Source of the DNA: Amnimonas aquatica
GTDB lineage: Bacteria > Pseudomonadota > Gammaproteobacteria > Pseudomonadales > Moraxellaceae
DNA length: 5,035 nt
Direction of reading: 5' to 3'
Assembly (NCBI RefSeq): GCF_002943415.1
Contig: NZ_PTQZ01000138.1
Coordinates: 1-5,035 of the forward strand
A model generated the notes under the pieces. It did not search any database. It was not told where the DNA came from and saw only the letters and a program-made list of their open reading frames with translations. The translations under genes and the position numbers were made by a program. Below are positions 1 through 5,035 of the stretch, one piece after another. Every line of letters begins with the position of its first letter. Position 1 is the first letter of the stretch.

Positions 1-97
1 CAGGTCAGATCGCACAGCATACTCCCGGACAGCGGCGCGCACGCGTCTGGAAATCGGGGTATCTTTGGGGTTCGATCCGGCAGTACGGCGGCACCGC

Positions 98-1261
98 ATG
101 ACCATTTCCCCCACGCTGCGCGACCAGTTGCGCACCCTCATCGCCACCCCCAGCGTGAGCTGCACCGACGCGACCATGGACCAGGGCAACGAAGCCGTGA
201 TCCACCACCTCGCGGCCTGGGCCGAGGACCTCGGTTTCCGCTGCGAGATCATGCCGGTGGCGCCCGGCAAGGCCAACCTGATCGCCACCCTGGGCGAAGG
301 CCCCGGCGGCCTGGTGTTCTCCGGCCACACCGACACCGTGCCCTGGGACCCGGCGAAGTGGCGCAGCGACCCGTTCACGCTGACCGAACGCGATGACCGC
401 CTCTACGGCCTCGGCACCTCGGACATGAAGGGCTTCTTCCCGCTCGCCTTCGCCGCCGCCGCCGATGCCGTCGCGCAGGTCCGCGCCGGCCAGACGCTGG
501 CAGCGCCGCTGATCATCCTCGCCACCTGCGACGAGGAGACCAGCATGGCCGGCGCCCGCGCGCTGGTGAGCGCCGGCCGGCCGAAGGCGCGCTTCGCCGT
601 CATCGGGGAGCCGACCAGCCTGAAGCCGCTGCGCCTGCAGAAGGGCGTGATGATGGAACGCATCGTCATCGAGGGCCGCAGCGGCCATTCCAGCGACCCG
701 TCGCTGGGACGCAGCGCGCTGGACGCCATGCACGCGGTGATCGGCGAACTGGTCGCCTACCGCCGCGAGCTCGCCGAAGCCCACCGCAATCCGCTGTTCA
801 CCGTGCCGGTGCCGACCCTGAACCTGGGCTGCATCCATGGCGGCGACAACCCCAACCGCATCTGCGCGCGCTGCGAGCTGCAGTACGACCTGCGCCCGCT
901 GCCGGGCATGGACATGGACGGCCTGCGCGCCGACATCCGCCGGCGCCTGCGGCCGCTGGCCGAGCGCCACGAGGTCGAGATCCGCAACGAATCGCTGTTC
1001 AGCGGCACCGCCGCCATGGAGACACCGGCGGATTCGCCGCTGGTGCGCGCCGTGGAGCAGCTCACCGGCCATGCCGCCGGCGCCGCCGCCTTCGGCACCG
1101 AAGGCCCGTATTTCCGCGAGCTGGGCATGGACGCGGTGATCTTCGGGCCCGGTGACATCGACACCGCGCACCAGCCCGACGAATACGTCGCGCTGGCGGC
1201 CCTGCAGCCGGCCGTCGACACCCTGCGCGAGCTGGTCCGGCGCTTTTGCCTGCGACCCTGA
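98..1261 (+). CDS. argE: Acetylornithine deacetylase (M20 family metallohydrolase)
   Basis: This cytoplasmic enzyme hydrolyses N2-acetyl-L-ornithine to ornithine and acetate in arginine synthesis. The 387-residue length fits ArgE. The M20 metal-site signatures appear in order: SGHTDTVP (His77, Asp79), GTSDMKG (Asp109), CDEETSMAGA (catalytic Glu146, metal ligand Glu147), IGEPT (Glu171) and AHQPDE near the C-terminus (His358). The dimerisation ('lid') domain lies at about residues 180-290, with the GRSGHSSDP segment near its start. The motifs KGVMMERI and GRSGHSSDP are typical of proteobacterial ArgE and separate it from DapE (succinyl-diaminopimelate desuccinylase), the closest alternative. 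I chose the ATG at 98 because the following residues align with the usual ArgE N-terminus (..LRTLIATPSVSCT..). An in-frame TTG at 65 would add 11 residues of no family character. No strong Shine-Dalgarno sequence precedes the ATG. The neighbour argA supports the role. Function is inferred from motifs, with high certainty. Confidence 0.96.
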   Translation: MTISPTLRDQLRTLIATPSVSCTDATMDQGNEAVIHHLAAWAEDLGFRCEIMPVAPGKANLIATLGEGPGGLVFSGHTDTVPWDPAKWRSDPFTLTERDDRLYGLGTSDMKGFFPLAFAAAADAVAQVRAGQTLAAPLIILATCDEETSMAGARALVSAGRPKARFAVIGEPTSLKPLRLQKGVMMERIVIEGRSGHSSDPSLGRSALDAMHAVIGELVAYRRELAEAHRNPLFTVPVPTLNLGCIHGGDNPNRICARCELQYDLRPLPGMDMDGLRADIRRRLRPLAERHEVEIRNESLFSGTAAMETPADSPLVRAVEQLTGHAAGAAAFGTEGPYFRELGMDAVIFGPGDIDTAHQPDEYVALAALQPAVDTLRELVRRFCLRP

Positions 1262-1275
1262 TACCCCTATACAAT
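1246..1275 (+). promoter_or_regulatory. Candidate sigma70-type promoter for argA-ilvD
   Basis: TTGCCT (1246-1251) and TACAAT (1270-1275) form -35 and -10 like boxes separated by 18 bp. They match TTGACA at 4 of 6 positions and TATAAT at 5 of 6. The overlapping TATACA (1268-1273) would give 16-bp spacing. The -35 box lies within the last codons of argE, and the -10 sits in an AT-richer patch that stands out in this GC-rich window. Transcription would start near 1282, about 107 bases before the argA start codon. This is a prediction from consensus only. Confidence 0.5.
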
Positions 1276-1277
1276 CA

Positions 1278-1304
1278 ACGGCCTTCCGGGACACCGCAGG
1301 CCGT
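1278..1304. repeat. Perfect 7-bp inverted repeat at the predicted argA transcription start
   Basis: ACGGCCT (1278-1284) and AGGCCGT (1298-1304) are exact reverse complements separated by 13 bases. The repeat begins just after the -10 box and spans the predicted +1 region, a usual place for a repressor operator. It could also form a hairpin in the argE 3' transcript or the argA leader. No T-run follows, so it is not a standard intrinsic terminator. It does not resemble an ArgR box that I recognise. GC-rich short repeats also arise by chance. Confidence 0.45.
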
Positions 1305-1380
1305 CCCCGTAACCGAGCGGCGGCGCTGATCCGCCCAGACCCCAGCAGGGCCATGACCTTGAGCAGCCAGACTCCTTTCC

Positions 1381-1384
1381 AGGA
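1381..1384 (+). promoter_or_regulatory. Ribosome binding site that supports the argA start at 1389
   Basis: AGGA lies four bases before the ATG at 1389, close but workable. The competing in-frame ATG at 1353 has only a weak AGG three bases upstream. Its extra 12 residues (MTLSSQTPFQDT) have no counterpart in ArgA homologues that I recall. The site therefore favours 1389. Confidence 0.5.
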
Positions 1385-1388
1385 CACC

Positions 1389-2708
1389 ATGTCGGAACAG
1401 TACGTGCACTGGTTCCGCAACGCGGCGCCTTACATCAACGGCCACCGCGGCAAGACCTTCGTGCTGCTGTTCGGCGGCGAGGCGGTCAACCACGAGAACT
1501 TCCGCAACATCGTGCACGACATCGCCCTGCTGCATTCGCTCGGCATCAAGCTGGTGCTGGTGCACGGCGCGCGCCCGCAGATTGACGAGAACCTGATCGA
1601 GTACGGCCTGACCACGCCGTACCACAACGGCCTGCGCGTCACCACGCGCGATGCCCTGCGCTGCGTCATGGACGCGGTCGGCGCCATCCGCCTGGAGATC
1701 GAGGCGCTGCTGTCCATGGGCCTGGCCAACTCGCCCATGTTCGGCGCCAAGATCGACGCCGTGTCCGGCAACTTCATCACCGCCAAGCCCTACGGCGTGC
1801 GTGACGGCGTCGACTTCGCGCTCACCGGCGAGGTGCGCGCGGTCGACACCGAGGCCATCAACAAGAACCTGGTCAACAACCACATCGTCATCCTCGGCCC
1901 GACCGGCTACTCGACCACCGGCGAGGTGTTCAACCTGCTCGCCGAAGATGTCGCGGTGTCGGTGGCCACCGCGCTCAAGGCCGACAAGCTGATCTGCCTG
2001 GGCGAGCGCGAGGGCATCATCGACGACCACGACGAGCGCCTGCTGCGCGAGATGATCCCCAACGAGGTCGACCGCTACCTGCGCAACAAGCCGCTCGACA
2101 GCGAGCTGCTGCGCCACATGAACGCCGCCCGCGAGGCCTGCCGCGAAGGCGTCAAGCGCGTGCACATCATTTCCTACTCGCGCGACGGCGCCCTGCTGCA
2201 GGAGCTGTTCACCCGCGACGGCTCCGGCACGCTGATCACCCACGACCCGTACGAAGAGATCCGCGGCGCCGAGATCGAGGATGTCGGCGGCCTGATCGAG
2301 ATGCTCGAGCCGCTGGAGGAGCAGGGCATCCTCGTGCGCCGCTCGCGCCGCAAGCTGGAGACCGAGATCGACCACTTCGTGGTGATCGAGCGCGACGGCA
2401 TGATCATCGGTTGCGCCGCGCTCTACCCGCTGCCGGTCGAGCCCGGCGAAGACGCCGCCGGCGAGATCGCCTGCGTGGCCGTGCACCAGAACTACCGCAA
2501 GGGCGACCGTGGCGCCGAGCTGCTCGAATTCCTCGAGAAGCGGGCCAGTGCCAAGGGCCTGCGCAAGCTCTTCGTGCTCACCACGCGCACCGCGCTGTGG
2601 TTCCAGGAACACGGCTTCACCGTCGCCTCGGTCGATGACCTGCCGAAGCAGCGCCAGACCCTCTACAACTTCCAGCGCAACTCGCTGGTCTTCAGCAAAC
2701 AGATCTGA
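1389..2708 (+). CDS. argA: N-acetylglutamate synthase, classical two-domain ArgA
   Basis: It transfers acetyl from acetyl-CoA to glutamate, the first step of ornithine and arginine synthesis, in the cytoplasm. The 439 residues match the usual length of about 430-445. Residues 1-285 form an amino-acid-kinase fold domain (LVLVHGARPQID at 56-66, VSGNFITAKP at 125-134). There the glycine-rich HGGG of true acetylglutamate kinases is replaced by HGAR, so this domain is likely a regulatory arginine-binding module with no kinase activity. Residues 293-433 form a GNAT acetyltransferase domain with EEQGILVRRSR (310-320), GEIACVAV (358-365), the acetyl-CoA loop YRKGDRGAELLE (369-380) and KLFVLTTRTALWFQEHGF (393-410). 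These segments closely resemble Escherichia coli and Pseudomonas ArgA, so a plain ArgB is excluded. The family is feedback-inhibited by arginine, which is presumed here. The ATG at 1353 would give a 451-residue form. Only 12 bases separate the gene from ilvD. Confidence 0.96.
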   Translation: MSEQYVHWFRNAAPYINGHRGKTFVLLFGGEAVNHENFRNIVHDIALLHSLGIKLVLVHGARPQIDENLIEYGLTTPYHNGLRVTTRDALRCVMDAVGAIRLEIEALLSMGLANSPMFGAKIDAVSGNFITAKPYGVRDGVDFALTGEVRAVDTEAINKNLVNNHIVILGPTGYSTTGEVFNLLAEDVAVSVATALKADKLICLGEREGIIDDHDERLLREMIPNEVDRYLRNKPLDSELLRHMNAAREACREGVKRVHIISYSRDGALLQELFTRDGSGTLITHDPYEEIRGAEIEDVGGLIEMLEPLEEQGILVRRSRRKLETEIDHFVVIERDGMIIGCAALYPLPVEPGEDAAGEIACVAVHQNYRKGDRGAELLEFLEKRASAKGLRKLFVLTTRTALWFQEHGFTVASVDDLPKQRQTLYNFQRNSLVFSKQI

Positions 2709-2720
2709 GAATCGCAAAAG

Positions 2721-4400
2721 ATGAGTGACATCACCCCGAACATGCGCAAGTACTCCTCCCAGGTGGTGGATGGCGTCGAGGCCGCCCCGGGCCGCGCCAT
2801 GCTGCGCGCCGTCGGCTTCAGCGACGAGGACTTCAAGAAGCCGCAGATCGGCATCGCCTCGACCTGGGCCATGGTCACGCCCTGCAACATGCACATCGAC
2901 AAGCTGGCGGAAGAGGCCGGCAAGGGCGCCGACACCGCCGGCGGCAAGTCGGTGATCTTCAACACCATCACCATTTCCGACGGCATCGCCAACGGTACCG
3001 AGGGCATGAAGTACTCGCTGGTCTCGCGCGAGGTCATCGCCGACTCGATCGAGACCGTGGCCGGCTGCGAAGGCTTCGACGGCATCGTGGCCGTGGGCGG
3101 CTGCGACAAGAACATGCCAGGCTGCATAATCGGCATGGCGCGCCTGAACCGTCCGTCGATCTTCGTCTACGGCGGCACCATCAAGCCCGGCCACGGCCAC
3201 ACCGACATCATTTCCGTGTTCGAGGCCGTGGGCCAGCACGCCAAGGGCGACATGGACCTGATCCAGGTCAAGCAGGTCGAGGACACCGCGATTCCCGGCC
3301 CCGGTTCCTGCGGCGGCATGTACACCGCCAACACCATGGCCTCCGCCATCGAAGCCCTGGGCATGTCGCTGCCGGGCTCGTCGGCGCAGGACGCCGTCAG
3401 CACCGACAAGGCCTCGGACTGCTTCCGCGCCGGCCAGCAGGTCATGGAGCTGCTGCGCCGCGACATCAAGCCGCGCGACATCATGACCCGCAAGGCGTTC
3501 GAGAACGCCATCCGCGTCATCATCGCGCTCGCCGGTTCCACCAACGGCGTGCTGCACCTGCTCGCCATGGCCCACGCCGTGGACGTGAAGCTGACGCTGG
3601 ACGACTTCGTGGAGCTGGGCAAGACCACGCCGGTGCTGGCCGACCTGCGTCCGTCCGGCAAGTACATGATGTCCGAGCTGGTCGCCATCGGCGGCATCCA
3701 GCCGCTGATGAAGCGCCTGCTCGACGCCGGCCTGCTGCACGGCGACGTGCTCACCGTGACCGGGAAGACGCTGGCCGAGAACCTGGCCGACGTGCAGGAC
3801 TACCCGGCAGGCCAGGACATCATCCGGCCCTTCGACAACCCCATCAAGAAGGACTCGCACCTGGTCATCCTCAACGGCAACCTGGCGCCGACCGGTTCCG
3901 TGGCCAAGATCACCGGCAAGGAAGGCCTGCGCTTCCAGGGCCGTGCCCGCGTCTACCACGGCGAGGAAGGTGCGCTCGCCGGCATCCTCAACGGCGAGGT
4001 GCAACCGGGCGAGGTCATCGTGATCCGCTACGAAGGCCCGAAGGGCGGCCCGGGCATGCGCGAAATGCTGTCGCCGACCTCGGCCGTGATGGGCAAGGGC
4101 CTGGGCAAGGAAGTCGCGCTGATCACCGACGGCCGCTTCTCCGGCGGCTCCCACGGTTTCGTGGTCGGCCACATCACGCCGGAAGCCTTCGAGGGCGGTC
4201 CGATCGCGCTGGTGGAGAATGGTGACGAGATCACCATCGACGCCGAAACCCGCGAAATCAGCCTCGCCGTGTCCGATGCCGTGCTCGCCGAGCGCCGCGC
4301 GCGCTGGACTCCGCCGGCACCGGTCTACACCCGCGGCGTGCTGGCCAAGTATGCGAAACTGGTCTCCAGCGCGTCGGAAGGTGCAGTGACCGACAAGTAA
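2721..4400 (+). CDS. ilvD: Dihydroxy-acid dehydratase (short form)
   Basis: It dehydrates 2,3-dihydroxy-isovalerate and 2,3-dihydroxy-3-methylvalerate to the 2-oxo acids that precede valine, leucine, isoleucine and pantothenate. The 559 residues fit the short IlvD class; the E. coli form is about 616. Visible active-site elements are Cys55 (TPCNMHID), Asp87 (ISDG), Cys128-Asp129-Lys130 (GGCDKNMPGC), Cys197 (GPGSCGGMYTANTM), Glu448 (GMREML) and Ser474 (DGRFSGGSHGF). By family knowledge, the three cysteines bind the Fe-S cluster, Asp87, Asp129, Glu448 and carboxylated Lys130 bind Mg, and the serine is the base. All are present, so the enzyme should be active. Sugar-acid dehydratases and Edd share the fold, but TISDGIANGTEGMKYSLVSR and the GTIKPGH segment favour IlvD. 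It starts 12 bases after the argA stop with only a weak GAGA ten bases upstream, which suggests cotranscription and perhaps coupled translation with argA. Confidence 0.97.
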   Translation: MSDITPNMRKYSSQVVDGVEAAPGRAMLRAVGFSDEDFKKPQIGIASTWAMVTPCNMHIDKLAEEAGKGADTAGGKSVIFNTITISDGIANGTEGMKYSLVSREVIADSIETVAGCEGFDGIVAVGGCDKNMPGCIIGMARLNRPSIFVYGGTIKPGHGHTDIISVFEAVGQHAKGDMDLIQVKQVEDTAIPGPGSCGGMYTANTMASAIEALGMSLPGSSAQDAVSTDKASDCFRAGQQVMELLRRDIKPRDIMTRKAFENAIRVIIALAGSTNGVLHLLAMAHAVDVKLTLDDFVELGKTTPVLADLRPSGKYMMSELVAIGGIQPLMKRLLDAGLLHGDVLTVTGKTLAENLADVQDYPAGQDIIRPFDNPIKKDSHLVILNGNLAPTGSVAKITGKEGLRFQGRARVYHGEEGALAGILNGEVQPGEVIVIRYEGPKGGPGMREMLSPTSAVMGKGLGKEVALITDGRFSGGSHGFVVGHITPEAFEGGPIALVENGDEITIDAETREISLAVSDAVLAERRARWTPPAPVYTRGVLAKYAKLVSSASEGAVTDK

Positions 4401-4404
4401 AACC

Positions 4405-4420
4405 CGGGCCCTCCGGCCCG
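4405..4420 (+). terminator. Compact GC hairpin after ilvD, doubtful terminator
   Basis: CGGGCC (4405-4410) pairs perfectly with GGCCCG (4415-4420) across a CTCC loop, starting four bases after the ilvD stop. No T-run follows; the next bases are CAGCCCC. The next gene begins only 20 bases downstream in the same direction. It may slow or partly stop transcription, protect the upstream mRNA 3' end, or be a chance GC palindrome. A strong Rho-independent terminator is unlikely. Confidence 0.3.
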
Positions 4421-4429
4421 CAGCCCCTC

Positions 4430-4433
4430 GGAG
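4430..4433 (+). promoter_or_regulatory. Ribosome binding site for the gene at 4440
   Basis: GGAG sits six bases before the ATG at 4440, an optimal spacing. It is the clearest Shine-Dalgarno sequence in the window. It supports this start codon for a gene that is cut by the window end. Confidence 0.65.
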
Positions 4434-4439
4434 CCCGCC

Positions 4440-5035
4440 ATGAGCCGACTGCAGCGCCTGATCCAGCCCCGGTTCAGCGCGCTGCTGACCAGCCCGAACC
4501 TGCGCGACCTGCGCAGGCGGGGACTGGAGGCCTGGCGTCGGCTCGGCCGCTACCCGCACCAGGTCAGCATCTGGCTGCGCGCCGACGACCCCTATGCCTA
4601 CCTGCTGCTGCAGGCCCTGCCCGGCCTGCTGGCGCAGTTCCCGGTCGAACTGACGCTACGCACCCTGCGCGGCACCGATGCCGACACCACGCCCGATCCC
4701 GAACGCCTCGACGCCTTGGCGCGCATCGATGCCACCCGCCTGGCACGCTGGCACGGCCTGGACTTTCCCGACCATGCCGACGCGCCGCCGCCCGGGTTGC
4801 TGATCCTCGCCGACAGCCTGCTGCTGGCGCTGGAGCGCCAGGCGCCGGAAGATGCGCTGGAGACCGCGACCGCCGTGCTGCGCGCAGTCTGGTGGCAGGA
4901 TGCCGACAGCCTGCGCGCCCTCGCCGCCGCCCACCTCCCGGGCACCGCGACAAGCGCGGACGAAGACCGCCTCTTCAGCGCCAACCGCGAGGCCCAGCGC
5001 GAGCTGGGGCACTACGGCAGCGCCATGCTGCACTA
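4440..5035 (+). CDS. Thioredoxin-fold protein, DsbA / HCCA-isomerase-like, partial at 3' end
   Basis: The open frame gives 198 complete codons and continues past the window. It has an RBS, strong G/C third-position bias and no stop, so it is a real gene with a missing C-terminus. Residues 1-40 are basic (RDLRRRGLEAWRRLGR) and lack a hydrophobic signal, suggesting a cytoplasmic protein. Residues 42-75 (VSIWLRADDPYAYLLLQALPGLL, then PVELTLRTL) look like the first strand-helix-strand of a thioredoxin fold. DDPYAYLL sits where 2-hydroxychromene-2-carboxylate isomerases and kappa GSTs have an SPxxY motif. A helical part follows at about 85-165. The last visible residues, NREAQRELGHYGSAMLHY, resemble a conserved segment I recall from proteobacterial proteins annotated as DsbA family. 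There is no cysteine in the visible part, so CXXC disulfide exchange is ruled out there. The family call rests on memory of motifs; substrate and role are unknown. It lies 39 bases after ilvD and may be cotranscribed with it. Confidence 0.6.
   Translation, partial: MSRLQRLIQPRFSALLTSPNLRDLRRRGLEAWRRLGRYPHQVSIWLRADDPYAYLLLQALPGLLAQFPVELTLRTLRGTDADTTPDPERLDALARIDATRLARWHGLDFPDHADAPPPGLLILADSLLLALERQAPEDALETATAVLRAVWWQDADSLRALAAAHLPGTATSADEDRLFSANREAQRELGHYGSAMLH

Noticed and set aside
60..65. TATCTT as a -10 box for argE
   Set aside because: Only 4 of 6 matches, and the sequence about 17 bp upstream (around 37-42) has no resemblance to a -35 box.
1318..1329. Three arginine codons then a stop (CGG CGG CGC TGA) in the argA leader, suggestive of an arginine attenuation peptide
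   Set aside because: No ATG, GTG or TTG occurs in that frame downstream of the predicted promoter, there is no ribosome site, and CGG/CGC runs are common by chance in such GC-rich DNA. No terminator hairpin with a T-run follows.
1353..1388. Longer ArgA starting at the ATG at 1353
   Set aside because: Weaker ribosome site and 12 added residues without family resemblance; the conserved ArgA N-terminus (YVHWFRNAAPYIN) begins right after the ATG at 1389.
5..1420. A 471-codon minus-strand open frame antisense to argE
   Set aside because: Same artefact: low-complexity antisense translation under a clear argE gene.
1389..2270. Acetylglutamate kinase (ArgB) or a bifunctional synthase-kinase as the identity of this gene
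   Set aside because: The kinase-like domain has HGAR in place of HGGG, and the whole protein follows E. coli and Pseudomonas ArgA through its C-terminal GNAT domain.
4208..4215. GCTGGTGG, identical to the E. coli Chi site
   Set aside because: It lies within ilvD codons, occurs once by eye, and is expected by chance in GC-rich coding sequence.
1275..4559. A very long open frame (1094 codons) on the minus strand, antisense to argA and ilvD
   Set aside because: Its translation is dominated by His, Val, Ala, Gly, Gln and Asp with no recognisable domain, as expected from reading the complement of strongly G/C-biased codons. argA and ilvD on the + strand are unmistakable.

Overview
The window is ordinary high-GC bacterial chromosome carrying amino-acid biosynthesis genes, all on the + strand. 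The proteins point to a gammaproteobacterium. The ArgE and ArgA read like the Pseudomonas and enterobacterial forms. The N-acetylglutamate synthase is the classical two-domain ArgA, not the bifunctional synthase-kinase known from Xanthomonas. GC is roughly two thirds and third codon positions are strongly G/C biased. I cannot name a genus from the sequence.

Layout. Bases 1-97 lie upstream of the first gene and hold no feature I can defend. Bases 98-1261 encode ArgE (acetylornithine deacetylase, 387 aa). Bases 1262-1388 are a gap with a fair sigma70-like promoter, whose -35 half lies inside the end of argE, and a perfect 7-bp inverted repeat at the expected transcription start. Bases 1389-2708 encode ArgA (N-acetylglutamate synthase, 439 aa). 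Twelve bases later comes IlvD (dihydroxy-acid dehydratase, 559 aa, 2721-4400). After a 39-bp gap with a compact GC hairpin, a fourth gene starts at 4440 and runs off the window. It looks like a thioredoxin-fold protein of the DsbA / HCCA-isomerase type with no cysteines in the visible part.

How the genes work together. ArgA makes N-acetylglutamate, the first step of ornithine and arginine synthesis. ArgE removes the acetyl group later to give ornithine. Together they mark the linear, non-recycling version of the pathway, although a transacetylase ArgJ elsewhere cannot be excluded. IlvD makes the 2-oxo acid precursors of valine, leucine and isoleucine (and of pantothenate). Its tight spacing behind argA suggests shared transcription of an arginine and a branched-chain gene. 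The fourth gene is probably an operon passenger with an unrelated or unknown role.

I found no RNA gene, mobile element, CRISPR array or new multi-gene system. The points most worth a second look are the argA promoter with its inverted repeat, the argA-ilvD linkage and the cysteine-free thioredoxin-like protein.
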